Source of the DNA: Schistocerca nitens | Taxonomy: Eukaryota > Arthropoda > Insecta > Orthoptera > Acrididae | DNA: 64,000 bases | Assembly (NCBI RefSeq): GCF_023898315.1 | Contig: NC_064618.1 | Span: 183,449,548-183,513,547 of the forward strand | Reading direction: 5' to 3' | Shown: in pieces, positions 45,500-55,831 of the stretch | How the letters are laid out: every line of letters begins with the position of its first letter | Numbering within the stretch: position 1 is the stretch's first letter | Made by a program: the position numbers and the translations under genes | The notes under the pieces: model-generated | Databases searched by the model: none | What the model was told of the DNA's origin: nothing | What the model saw: the letters and a program-made list of their open reading frames with translations, nothing else

Positions 45500-46013
45500 C
45501 AGGTGGCGGCAATTCTTACACTCTGCACGTACACGCGGTTTGGCACAGACAACGAGCTGCCCGCATCTCGTGGTCGTGCGGTAGCGTTCTCGCTTCCCAC
45601 GCCCGGGTTCCCGGGTTCGATTCCCGGCGGGGTCAGGGATTTTCTCTGCCTCTTGATGGCTGGGTGTTGTGTGATGTCCTTAGGTTAGTTAGGTTTAACT
45701 AGTTCTAAGTTCTAGGGGACTGATGACCATAGACGTTAAGTCCCATAGTGCTCAGAGCCATTTGAACCATTTGACAACGAGCTTTAGGCCAGCGTAGAGA
45801 ATTGGCGGATCGCACTGGCGGCTGCCTTCTATAACGAGGGTATTGGAAAGTTAGTAAAACGCTACGGTAAGCGTTTAAGTCGGATTGGCGACTAAGGAGA
45901 TAAGTAGCTGGAAGTTGTAACTAACTGTTGCAAATAAAACACTTCTGATTTTCACGGTGGTTTCCATTTCCGAGACCTATCGTTCCTCTATTTCCGAATA
46001 GCCCTCATATAAT
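45500..46013 (+). pseudogene. mariner 3'-end relic, split by a SINE
   Basis: Coding remnant 'RFGTDNEL' before the SINE and 'ASVENWRIALAAAFYNEGIG' then 'KLVKRYGKRLSRIGD' after it give the transposase C-terminus, ending in a stop at 45892. The right terminus 'ctatttccgaatagccctcatat' (46013) is a mariner-type terminal repeat of a family different from mariner-3. The 5' part is missing. Confidence 0.75.
45559..45772 (+). mobile_element. tRNA-headed SINE, type-2 head
   Basis: The head 'gcccgcatctcgtggtcgtg' with B box 'gggttcgattcccggcgggg' derives from a different tRNA than the type-1 copies, while the body ('gatgtccttaggttagttag' to 'gagccatttgaaccatttg') is the same. An 11-bp target-site duplication gacaacgagct lies at 45548-45558 and 45773-45783, inside the mariner relic. 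Confidence 0.94.
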
Positions 46014-47071
46014 GCTTTTTTTATAGGACTACGATAGTAATTTGAAAGAAATTCGCTGACGAGCCAAAGTATAATCACCTCTTGGCTAATTACGTGACGA
46101 TCCACATTTGGAACGCTATACAACAGCGATTCTGTATGGCACGGATTCCAGTAATTCCTCGTAATTTTCCTTAGCTACGTAGTATAAGATGTCTACGCAC
46201 AAGTGACGCAGTTTTAGTATTTTGCGAGCGCAGTGTCGGCACCCGATAGTGCCCCAGCTGTGTTCCACCGGACACAGATCAAGTGTAATTGGGTGGCCAA
46301 GATATCAACGTGGGTTCACTGTCATGCTCCGAAACCCGCTTTAGCTCAATTTTGATCTTGTGATATTGACAGTAATCCAGCTGCAAGAAGCCACCAGTGT
46401 CGGGGAAAAAAATCAAAGATGAAGGGAGGTGATCAACAATAATATTCGCCTAGTCCATAGCTGCCACAGTGCCTTCGATTAGTAAAACTGGTCCTATGCA
46501 AGTCTACGTGACTGTCCCCTGTAGTATAATACTGCCCCCTCTGACTTACGCCCATGGCGTGGTGCAAGTTTCGAGCGGCCATTCTCCTGGATAACGTCGA
46601 TCGGCTACCTGATGTGACGAGAAGTACGATGCATCCGCCCATATGTCAAGCCTCTAACGATCTTCAGTCCAACATCGATGATCCCGTTTGCACTGAAATC
46701 GTAACTGTCAATGTCACAGGGTCAACATGGAATCACGTAAGTGCCGTTTGCTCTCAGGTTCGAAAAAAAAAAGAATCTCAGAAACTTATGTGAGCTTAAC
46801 GGTGTATTAACGATGTCACATTGACACCAGATTTCACCACAATCCTACCCAATGCCAACATTTCACTTCCTCTTTTGGCGTCTTGTGATGGAGGTCGAAA
46901 CCGAGACACCGAAAGTTGGAATCACGCAATTTTCTGATGGACGACCGACGAAAATATTTCACGCATATCGCCGCTCAGAATCGACAGTAAAAGCCCTCAG
47001 AAAGTGACACAAAGGGTGGCAAGGAAACCACCCCTTCTCCTGGGAGGTTATTGATACAAATTTCGAGGTGG

Positions 47072-47202
47072 AAAAAAATGGTTCAAATGGCTCTAGGCAC
47101 TATGGGACATAACATCTGAGATAATCAGTCCCCTGGACTTAGAACTACTTAAACCTGACTAACATAAGGACATCACACACATCGATGCCCGAGGCAGGAT
47201 TC
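47072..47202 (-). mobile_element. tRNA-headed SINE, truncated, in fold-back left arm
   Basis: Minus strand from 'aaaaaaatggttcaaatggc' to 'cgaggcaggattcc', truncated inside the B box, so the head type cannot be fixed beyond the type-1-like 'gcccgaggcaggattc'. No clear target-site duplication. Confidence 0.85.
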
Positions 47203-47801
47203 CAGAGGCAGTATTGAGATGTGAATGAATTAAACGGCAGGGGATCCCTGTAAGAACCCCCCGTTCGGCTGTTCGGTCTCACTCATGCATCTTTGCTGAG
47301 CGCGTTAAAATGTAACTGTCAGAGACTTCAATACACATTCAGCTGATAGGTGTCTCGCCGCATCTCTAGCGCATGCCCTTCTGACGCAAGAGAAGATGTG
47401 AGGCACCACTCAGCTTAATGAGTGTCGAAGTCTGTGACACGTAAATTTTTAATATGCTCAACAAAGGAGCGCGTGTGTCATCGAGGGTGCTGCGATACTT
47501 GTGGTTCTTAGAGGGACCCTTTGCTGTTTTTTTTTTTTTTTTCATGAACATCTCAATATTGCAGCCTTCCTTTACGACGCCTCTAGAGGGCGCCAAACAG
47601 AGTGGCTGGAAAAGTATAAAACCCTTTCCGGCTTCAGATCGCTAAAGGTGTGGGAATCAGTGCCCCAAGGGAAGGGGTTGTCGCACTTTATGACACTTTA
47701 TGACACCTCCTGACGGCTTTTCGTGTCTGAAGTGTTTTCTTCGGCCACCCATAAGAAATTCACGTGATTCCTAGGCTGCATGTCGCTGTTTTGACCTCCG
47801 T

Positions 47802-48017
47802 ATGCCCGCAGCTCGTGGTCGTGCGGTAGCGTTCTCGCTTCCCACGCCCGGGTTCCCGGGTTCGATTCCCGGCGGGGTCAGGGATTTTCTCTGCCTCGTG
47901 ATGGCTGGGTGTTGTGTGATGTCCTTAGGTTAGTTAGGTTTAAGTAGTTCTAAGTTCTAGGGGACTGATGACCATAGATGTTGAGTCCCATAGTGCTCAG
48001 AGCCATTTGAACCATTT
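47802..48017 (+). mobile_element. tRNA-headed SINE, type-2 head, in fold-back right arm
   Basis: Nearly identical to the copy at 45559 ('gcccgcagctcgtggtcgtg', 'gggttcgattcccggcgggg', shared body). A 13-bp target-site duplication ttttgacctccgt lies at 47789-47801 and 48018-48030. The homologous left arm of the fold-back lacks it, confirming insertion. Confidence 0.94.
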
Positions 48018-48521
48018 TTTTGACCTCCGTGGCAGAGGCTTCAAAAGAAGGGGTGAAATGTGGGTAAGAGAGATGTAACGAACTTCAAATCGCCCACGAT
48101 GGCGTTGGTCTCAATTGTGACGAAATTTGGTACAATGTGACATCATTAACCAAGCTCACACCAATTCTGAGGTTTGGTCCTTTTTTCACACGTTTCAACA
48201 CTTTGCTGCTTGAAGTGTTGCCCATCCCGATGATGACGTTGCAGGGAGCCACGCTTTTGCATCATTCCTTTTGAGCCAAGTTTGAAGGTCATGATTGGCA
48301 ATGGGGAACAATTACAGGGTTTCGCGAAAGGAGCAAACTTTTTTTTTTCTTAAGCAGTGTACTTTTACCTTCACCAGTATTGTGCTCTGGCGTCAGACAC
48401 AGATCTTCGCTTAGTCGCCTATCCTGCTTTACAGAGTGGTTAAACCACCGATCTTCTGCGATGAGAGGGGTGGCCCTCTAACATCTTATCGCTTAGTCGT
48501 GGTTCTACAGTCCATTAAATA

Positions 48522-49782
48522 CGTACGTTGGAACTTATATAGTGGGAACACTGCTGTGAGGACACTATGCAATGGAATCTTCTATTGTCGGTGATAGAAC
48601 ACGTTGTTGACATATCTACCTTACCTCTGAGCAAATGGACTCGCCCGTCCCACTTTACAGGCGTGCGCACAATCGAGGGAAACGCAGTCACTTGCGAGCG
48701 AGCGGTCTAACATAACGGTGTCGCTATGTTTGTAAACAGGAACAAAGGAGTTGGATTAAGATTGAATGTGCCAGAGGTCGTACAGCACAACAGTGTCACC
48801 AAGGTGTTCAAGAGGCTTACGGGGATCCGGCACTTTGGGTAAAAGCCTTCAACAATGGTAGCCAAACTGTGGCAGACATGCATCGGGCAGGTCGTCCTAG
48901 CGTCTCTGAAGAAGGAGTGCATGTTGTTGCCGCGTTAGTGGACAGTGATCGACGCCAAACGATTCGTGAGCTCGCCCACGAAACCGGATTAGCGCATACG
49001 ACTGTGCTTCGCATCCTGAAAGAACGCCTGGACATGTGGAAAATGGGTTCTGCATGACCTGACGGAAATGCAGAAATAGATGCGTTACGACGCTGTTCAG
49101 ACGCACTTGGAGCGCTATGAGCGCGAAAGAGAGGCTTTCTTACGCCGTATCGTAACACTGGATGAGACATGGGCTGCATCGTACGATCCAAAAATGAAAC
49201 GCCATTCCAACGAATCGCGAAAGTCGAAAGTGCATCAGAGCCCCAGTATGGGGAAAGTTATGCCGATTCTCGTGTACGACTGTGATGGTGTTATCACAAC
49301 GCATTGCGTTTCTCATCGGCAGAACGCCAATGGACAGTACTACTGTTCGTTTTTGGGGCATCACTTGCGACCAGCTTTGCGAAAGAAGCGGCGACACTTT
49401 CTGCGCGACCTACCCATCATTTTGCACGACAATGCGTGGGCGCAAACAGCGCAAGCTGTGGCTGCTCTGTTCGGTCGATGGAACTGGGAAGTACTCCACG
49501 GACTTAAGTCCTTCTGACTTTGATTTGATTCCGAAGAGGAAGGAACCTCTACGTGACATTCGGTTCAGAACTGTTCCAGAGATTCGACAGGCAGTAGACC
49601 GCTCCAGTCGCACCATCAACAGGACAGGCTCTGCTAACGGTATACTACGCCTTCCACATCGCTGGCAACGGGTTCTAAACAACGCTGGTGACTACTTTGA
49701 AGGACAGTAACAGGTGAAAACATGTAACTCCTTTGTATTGGTTGTGAATAAATAGTTGCCCCTATTTAAGTTTCAACCCTAG
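48522..49782 (+). mobile_element. mariner-1, nested in Tc1-A
   Basis: The termini 'cgtacgttggaacttatata' (48522) and the complement of 'cccctatttaagtttcaaccctag' (to 49782) are imperfect inverted repeats with TA at 48520-48521 and 49783-49784. Tc1-A sequence continues directly on both sides. Confidence 0.85.
48736..49707 (+). pseudogene. mariner-1 transposase, several disruptions
   Basis: The plus-strand frame starting near 48736 ('VCKQEQRSWIKIECARG') runs through 'MHRAGRPSVSEEGVHVVAA' and 'TIRELAHETGLAHTTVLRI' to a stop at 49057. A second frame (49080-49517) has the first catalytic Asp in 'VTLDETW' and the second in 'IILHDNAW'. A short deletion near 49497 shifts to a third frame with 'DLSPSDFDLIPK', holding the third Asp, and 'RLPHRWQRVLNNAGDYFEGQ'. 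All three catalytic residues are thus present but not in one frame. Confidence 0.88.
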
Positions 49783-49900
49783 TATGTTCCACACATGCTG
49801 ACGACTCTAGCAAGCAAACGGCCGAGCAACTTCGCCCTTTCCGAGATGTTCGCTCCCAAGTACCAGTTCATAACAATCTAGTCTTTGTTAAAGATGCTTA

Positions 49901-51100
49901 CGAAGTGTGTGACAAGATTGCGAGCGATCTGCCAACGCTGTGCGTTTATCCCTTTCAGATGCTCAGACCGAGTGTCAGCTCCGTACACCCATCACGTGTT
50001 TTTGTTGCATGTAACGAAAATGGAACAACGCATCAAGTTTTGCATTAAGCTTGGGGAATCCACGAGTGTGACGTTTGAAATGTTGAAACAGACCTATGGG
50101 GAACATTCCTTATAAGGAGCACAAGTTTTCCGCTTTGATGAATAATTTTTGGATGGCCGAAAACACTTCGAAAATTAATCTCGTTCACCGAAATCATAAA
50201 CATCAAAGGTCGACAAATGTCGAACGTGTTCATGGTCTTGAGAGATCAGACCGACAATAAGGGTGATGGGTGACATGTCAAACTTAACCACTTGCACTGT
50301 AAATCAAATTTTGACCGAAGTTTTGGATATGTGAAAGATTTGTGTCAAAATGGTGGCGAAAAATGTCACAACTGTTCAGACGAACAATCGAAGGAACGTC
50401 TGCGTTGATCTTCTAGAAGTGATTATCACTGACCACGAATGGTTCGGTAATGTGATCACATGTGATGAACCTTTGATTTTTGAGTACGATCCAGAGACAA
50501 AGCGGTAACGCGAGGAGTGGCACACTGAGACATCGACCTAAAAAACTCGAAAGAGCAAATCCCAGATCAAAACAGTGCTGATTTGCTTTTTTAACACTAG
50601 GGGTGTCACGCATAAGGAATTTGTACCTCCGGAACAAACTGACTACCAAGTTTTTTTATAAAGATGTCCTGGAAAGGCTCAAGAAAAGGATGATTCGAGT
50701 GAGACCAGACATGGCAGACAAGTGGACGCTGCATCATGACAACATCACATGTCACACGGCCACGGCCACTTCCATTACTGAATTTTTGACATCAAAAGGC
50801 ATTTCTGTTGTTCCACAACCCCACCTGTTCACCTGGTCTGTGTCCCTGTGACGATTTTCTTTTCCAGAAATTGAAAAATGTCTTAAAAGGAAATTATTCT
50901 GTCACTCTGGTGAACGTGTTAAGGGAGCTACCAGTTGACAAGTTCCAGCGCTGCCACCAAGACTGGGAACAACGACTCCACCGACATACAGCTACCAAAA
51001 GAAACTGCTTTTAAAGGGACAATATTGTTGTTCAGAAAAAAAGTGAATAAATAAAAACCTTGGTAGATAAAAATTGCACTCATTACTTTCCCCACACTCG
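49901..51100 (+). mobile_element. mariner-2, nested in Tc1-A
   Basis: The left terminus 'cgaagtgtgtgacaag' (49901) and the complement of 'ctttccccacactcg' (to 51100) are inverted and flanked by TA at 49899-49900 and 51101-51102. Flanking Tc1-A sequence is contiguous across the insertion. It is a different mariner family from mariner-1 and mariner-3. Confidence 0.82.
50020..51014 (+). pseudogene. mariner-2 transposase, heavily frameshifted
   Basis: Starts MEQRIKFCIKLGES (50021) and stops early. Later fragments include 'VITCDEPLIFEYDPETKR' near 50455 with the first Asp (TCDE, normally TCDETW), 'ERLKKRMIRVRPDMADKW' with 'LHHDNITCHT' carrying the second Asp (50603-50851), and 'PCDDFLFQKLKNVLKG' (50808-51014) carrying the third. 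Several indels and the lost W of DETW show that it is dead. Confidence 0.85.
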
Positions 51101-51174
51101 TATGTCAGAAGATTCCGCCATCTAGACCTTATCATCGCTAGAACGATTCCCCATTCGTCTCTGCTCCGTTTATA

Positions 51175-52577
51175 CACTACTGGAAATTGAAATTACTACA
51201 CCACGAAGATGACGTGCTACAGACGCGAAATTTAACCGACAGGAAGAAGATGCTGTGATATGCAAATGATTAGTTTTCAGAGCATTCACACATGGTTGGC
51301 GCCGTTGGCGACACCTACAACGTGCTGACATGAGGGAAGTTTCCAACCGATTTCTCATACACAAACAGCAGTTGACCGGCGTTGCCTGGTGAAACGTTGT
51401 GATGCCTCGTGTAAGGAGGAGAAATGCGTACCATCACGTTTCCGACTTTGTTAAAGGTCGGATTGTAGCCTATCACGATTGCTGTTTATCGTATCGCGGC
51501 AATGCTCCTCGCGTTGGTCGAGATCCAATGACTGTTAGCAGAATATGGAATCGGTGGGTTCAGGAGGGTAACTCGGAACGCCGTGCTGGATCCCGACGGC
51601 CTCGTATCACTAGCAGTCGAGATGACAGGCATCTTATCCGCATGGCTGTAACGGATGCTGCAGCCACGTCTAGATCCCTGAGTCAAAAGCTGGGGACGTT
51701 TGCAAGACAACAACCATCTGCACGATCAGTTCGACGACGTTTGCAGCAGCATGGACTATCAGCTCGGAGACCGTGGCAGCGGTTAACCATGACGCTGCAT
51801 CACAGACAGGAGCGCCTGCGATGGTGTACTCAACGACGAACCTGGGTGAACGAATGGCAAAACGTCATTTTTTCGGATGAATTCAGGCTCTGTTTACAGC
51901 ATCATGATGGTCGCATTCGTGTTTGGCGACATCGCGGTGAACGCACATTGGAAGCGTGTATTCGTCATCGCCATACTGGCGTATCACCTGGTGTGATGGT
52001 ATGGGGTGCCATTGGTTACACGTGTCGGTTATCTCTTGTTCGCATTGACGGCACTTTGAACAGTTGACGTTATATTTCAGATGTGTTACGACTCGTGGCT
52101 CTACCCTTCATTCGATCCCTGCGAAACCCTACATTTCAACAGGATAATGCACGACCTCGTGTTGCAGGTCCTGTACGGGCCTTTCTGGATACAGACAATG
52201 TTAGCCTGATGCCCTGGTCAGCACATTCTTCAGATCTCTCACCAACTGAAATCGTCTGGTCAATGGTGGCCGAGCATCTGGCTCGTCACAATACGCCAGT
52301 CACTGCTCTTGATGAACTATGGTATCGTGTTGAAGCTGCATGGGCAGCTGTACCTGTACACACCATCCAAGCTCTGTTTGATTCAATGGCCAGGCGTATC
52401 AAGGCCGTTATTACGGCCAGAGGTGGTTGTTCTGGGTACTGATTTCTAAGGATCTATGCACCCAAATTACGTGAAAATGTAATCACATGTCAATTCTAGT
52501 ATAATATATTTTTCCAATGAATACCCGTTTATCATCTGCATTTCTTCTTGGTGTAGCATTTTTAATGGCCAGTAGTG
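51175..52577 (+). mobile_element. Tc1-like transposon (Tc1-B), full length, nested in Tc1-A
   Basis: Inverted termini 'cactactggaaattgaaatt' (51175) and the complement of 'taatggccagtagtg' (to 52577), with TA at 51173-51174 and 52578-52579. Length 1,403 bp. It encloses a transposase frame with one internal stop, so it appears to be the youngest insertion in this nest. Confidence 0.93.
51399..52442 (+). pseudogene. Tc1-B transposase (DD34E), one in-frame stop
   Basis: Residues 1-222 (51399-52067) and the continuation in the same frame to 52442 are separated by a single TGA after 'GTLNS'. The N-terminus has the helix-turn-helix region ('MTVSRIWNRWVQEG', 'RRAGSRRPR'). The catalytic residues are D160 in 'VIFSDEF', D in 'FQQDNARPRV' and E in 'DLSPTEIVW', with 34 residues between the last two. 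The C-terminus 'AVITARGGCSGY' is typical. A Met-Met start is plausible at 51399. Without the stop it would be a full-length enzyme of about 347 residues. Confidence 0.93.
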
Positions 52578-52666
52578 TATAACTTCCATCTCGAGCCACG
52601 TGCCCCAACGCACCCGGATGGCACTCAGTCTCGCTATGGGCAGTGTTCTAAAGCTTTATCTCATCC

Positions 52667-54148
52667 ATGTATGAATATTAAAATTATGTACTGTCTTTCA
52701 GCGATTCCTCTCGTTTTCTAAAATGACATAATTTCCGTGTCCGTGGCACAGGATCAGTTAGTAGCTAAAGCTAAACAAAATATTTAAGTGGTCTCTGAAG
52801 CAACAACTGTAGATCTTAGTAGCAAATACTTGTTCGTTTCAAGACAACAAATGATTACGTATCACATCAGAGAATTAACCTATGGGAAGGAGATCAGTTT
52901 AAGCTCGTCACAAACATATGGAGCGAAACGCTATTCTGATCAAAAAGTTAGCTACGTTCAGTTACTACTAGATCTCATACCATCAACATAAGAGCTTTTC
53001 ATCTATCCTCGACCTCAGAAATGAGATGTCCTTCCCTTTATTTATTGTGCCATCGTTATAAGGAAACCGACTAATAACAGAATTATGGACAAGAAACTAA
53101 CAATTTAGAGATTTGCATCAATAAAGAGACAGCCCATTAGTTGTAAAGTAGGAAATGGACTCCTCTAACGTATTATTTGATTTATTGATCAGTTACTAGC
53201 CTGAATTCATGGTAATTAAAACCTAGAACGGGAAAATGGAAGTGTTTATGTGCTATTAATTTCGGCTTACGCTGTGTGTATTAGCTCTCTCCATTACGCA
53301 CAAGAGACACCACTCATTTAGACCGAAGCTCGTTTTTATCAATACAAGAGTTCCAAATTAAATATATCACAAAAAATTTATGTTTACTTGTTTGTTGTTA
53401 TCTGTAATTTTATTGCAACATCAAAGATAGTGTCTTAATGGTTTATGTAATTTTTGTGTAATTATCAATACGCTTGTTAAGTGGCAATGTCTTCTGGTAT
53501 TTGCTTTCTGCAGCTCGACGAAATTGGTCGTCTGCTGCCCGACTTCCCGCTACTATGTTTGTCGTAGACTACAACTGCAGAAGAAATTAGGCTGCTCGTA
53601 ACAGAGCGTTCGGAAGTTGTCTATGCAATGACAACTTTAGAGTGGAATCTGATAGTATAATCTGGTCGAAGAAAAACCTCAGAACGGAGGAAAACGCTTT
53701 TGCCGCTAATAATAATTCCCCCAGAAAAGTTCTGACCTTGCGCATACTCGAGGATTTGCTATCAATATCTATCCTCTTGAATGTCTATTCCGATGTGTAA
53801 CGTGTCGGGATTCATATACACTGTTTCACTTAATATCGTAGTTTTCTTTTCAGATCAAACAATGATGTATTTTGCTATACATTTCTTGTCCAGCAGGAAT
53901 TAGCGTTAGTATTTAACTTATATCAACGTTATCAACTTTCAGAATTCGAAAATTCATAAGATGGCTGACGTTTAACAATACCATGTATTAGCATCTCACA
54001 AAATTCAGTACACGTGTACCTCGCTGTATAATTAACACTGGGGTGAGTTATTTCATTATATTAACTGCTTATTCACCAAGTCCAGACAGAATCTTTGCGC
54101 ATCACGAAGTGCGTAGCTTCTCCCTTGCAGACACAAATCGGCGTCTGA
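52667..54148. other. No gene recognised apart from a dispersed repeat
   Basis: Unrecognised sequence. A repeat shared with 60 kb lies at 53001-53340 (separate entry). No ORF of interest. Confidence 0.45.
53001..53340 (+). repeat. Unclassified repeat, copy 1 (partner at 60135)
   Basis: Aligns by eye with 60135-60471 in the same orientation. Anchors: 'atctatc-tc', 'tttattgtRccaYc', 'aataaagagRcagc', 'ttagttgt', 'cagttactRRcctgaaKtcatgg', 'cgcaagagac', 'ttagaccgaagct'. No ORF and no termini recognised; clearly old. Confidence 0.72.
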
Positions 54149-54260
54149 AGGCCATCCATAAATTACGTCACACAGAGTCCCCCCCCCCCCCCCCTCTCCT
54201 TGTCACAGGAGGTCGCATTTGTGTGACCCCTCCTTTTCCCTGATGTGATGTAACATACTT
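54149..54260. repeat. Terminal-repeat-like motif, left (partner at 59875)
   Basis: 'ggccatccataaattacgtc' followed by a C14 run and 'gtcaca'-rich sequence. The reverse complement of 59875-59968 begins similarly ('ggccatccagaaattacttc' followed by 'gtgtgaca' repeats). The type of motif resembles the ends of a widespread insect DNA transposon, but I cannot name it. The two could be ends of one element or two separate solo copies. Confidence 0.45.
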
Positions 54261-54407
54261 TTCCAAAAATATTCATGTATTTCCATAAAAACCCATTTTT
54301 CAAAAAATCAAGAACAAATCAAAATTACAAAACATAACAAATGAAATGAACGATACAAAGTTTAATCATTTTGTGTCCAAGGACTTTGAATCCATTCTTT
54401 CAAATTG

Positions 54408-55829
54408 CACTCCTGGAAATTGAAATAAGAACACCGTGAATTCATTGTCCCAGGAAGGGGAAACTTTATTGACACATTCCTGGGGTCAGATACATCACAT
54501 GATCACACTGACAGAACCACAGGCACATAGACACAGGCAACAGAGCATGCACAATGTCGGCACTAGTACAGTGTATATCCACCTTTCGCAGCAATGCAGG
54601 CTGCTATTCTCCCATGGAGACGATCGTAGAGATGCTGGATGTAGTCCTGTGGAACGGCTTGCCATGCCATTTCCACCTGGCGCCTCAGTTGGACCAGCGT
54701 TCGTGCTGGACGTGCAGACCGCGTGAGACGACGCTTCATCCAGTCCCAAACATGCTCAATGGGGGACAGATCCGGAGATCTTGCTGGCCAGGGTAGTTGA
54801 CTTACACCTTCTAGAGGACGTTGGGTGGCACTGGATACATGCGGACGTGCATTGTCCTGTTGGAACAGCAAGTTCCCTTGCCGGTCTAGGAATGGTAGAA
54901 CGATGGGTTCGATGACGGTTTGGATGTACCGTGCACTATTCAGTGTCCCCTCGACGATCACCAGTGGTGTACGGCCAGTGTAGGAGATCGCTCCCCACAC
55001 CATGATGCCGGGTGTTGGCCCTGTGTGCCTCGGTCGTATGCAGTCCTGATTGTGGCGCTCACCTGCACGGCGCCAAACACGCATACGACCATCATTGACA
55101 CCAAGGTAGAAGCGACTCTCATCGCTGAAGACGACACGTCTCCATTCGTCCCTCCATTCACGCCTGTCGTGACACCACTGGAGGCGGGCTGCACGATGTT
55201 GGGGCGTGAGCGGAAGACGGCCTAACGGTGTGCGGGACCGTAGCCCAGCTTCATGGAGACGGTTGCGAATGGTCCTCGCCGATACCCCAGGAGCAACAGT
55301 GTCCCTAATTTGCTGGGAAGTGGCGGTGCGGTCCCCTACGGCACTGCGTAGTATCCTACGGTCTTGGCGTGCATCCGTGCGTCGCTGCGGTCCGGTCCCA
55401 GGTCGACGGGCACGTGCACCTTCCGCCGACCACTGGCGACAACATCGATGTACTGTGGAGACCTCACGCCCCACGTGTTGAGCAATTCGGCGGTACGTCC
55501 ACCCGGCCTCCCGCATGCCCACTATACGCCCTCGCTCAAAGTCCGTCAAATGCACATACGGTTCACGTCCACGTTGTCGCGGCATGCTACCAGTGTTAAA
55601 GACTGCGATGGAGCTCCGTATGCCACGGCAAACTGGCTGACACTGACGGCGGCGGTGCACATATGCTGCGCAGCTAGCGCCATTCGACGGCCAGCACCGC
55701 GGTTCCTGGTGTGTCCGCTGTGCCGTGCGTGTGATCATTGCTTGTACAGCCCTCTCGCAGTGTCCGGAGCAAGTATGGTGGGTCTGACACACCGGTGTCA
55801 ATGTGTTCTTTTTTCCATTTCCAGGAGTG
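54408..55829 (-). mobile_element. Tc1-like transposon (Tc1-F), full length and intact
   Basis: Inverted termini: 'cactcctggaaattgaaata' (54408) and the complement of 'ttttttccatttccaggagtg' (to 55829). TA follows on the right (55830-55831); on the left the expected TA reads TG. Length 1,422 bp. It encloses an open transposase frame. Confidence 0.93.
54563..55585 (-). CDS. Tc1-like transposase, apparently intact, DD32E spacing
   Basis: 340 codons from the Met at 55585. The frame is open upstream to 55801, but the protein-like N-terminus 'MPRQRGREPYVHLTDFERGR' begins here, so I chose this start. The helix-turn-helix region is at about 12-55 ('GWTYRRIAQHVGREVSTVHR') and an AT-hook-like 'RARRPGTGPQRR' at about 58-69. 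Catalytic residues: D155 in 'VFSDESRF', D244 in 'FQQDNARPHV' and E277 in 'DLSPIEHVW'. Only 32 residues separate D244 and E277, against 34 in Tc1-B and in classical Tc1. The C-terminus 'IAAKGGYTLY' is complete. Cut-and-paste transposition at TA is expected. No stop or frameshift was seen. Confidence 0.93.
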   Translation of the reverse strand: MPRQRGREPYVHLTDFERGRIVGMREAGWTYRRIAQHVGREVSTVHRCCRQWSAEGARARRPGTGPQRRTDARQDRRILRSAVGDRTATSQQIRDTVAPGVSARTIRNRLHEAGLRSRTPLGRLPLTPQHRAARLQWCHDRREWRDEWRRVVFSDESRFYLGVNDGRMRVWRRAGERHNQDCIRPRHTGPTPGIMVWGAISYTGRTPLVIVEGTLNSARYIQTVIEPIVLPFLDRQGNLLFQQDNARPHVSSATQRPLEGVSQLPWPARSPDLSPIEHVWDWMKRRLTRSARPARTLVQLRRQVEMAWQAVPQDYIQHLYDRLHGRIAACIAAKGGYTLY

Positions 55830-55831
55830 TA

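Larger units (their letters stand above)
46761..48353. mobile_element. Fold-back element with long inverted arms, inside Tc1-A
   Basis: The left arm (46761 to about 47065) and right arm (about 47600-48353) are diverged inverted repeats: 'gatgtcacattgacaccaga' opposite 'ggtacaatgtgacatc', 'ttcacttcctcttttg' opposite 'cttcaaaagaaggggtgaa', 'aatcacgcaattttctgatg' opposite 'cataagaaattcacgtgatt'. Outer edges are A10 and T10 runs. The ~500-bp centre has no transposase. Each side carries a SINE. Probably a non-autonomous DNA transposon. Confidence 0.75.
46058..52666 (-). mobile_element. Tc1-like relic (Tc1-A), split into five pieces by nested insertions
   Basis: Pieces: 46058-46760, 48354-48519, 49785-49898, 51103-51172, 52580-52666. 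The outer ends 'cgagccaaagtataatcacc' (46060) and the reverse complement of 'ggcagtgttctaaagctttatctca' (to 52663) are inverted. Minus-strand coding remains in the first piece: 'PDTGGFLQLDYCQYHK' and 'EHDSEPTLISWPPN', which match the Tc1 region from the second Asp toward the third catalytic residue. The pieces line up in order with a Tc1-like family I remember from locusts ('gagccaaaacattatgac' ends), with no overlap between them. Interruptions: fold-back 46761-48353, mariner-1, mariner-2 and Tc1-B. Confidence 0.78.
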
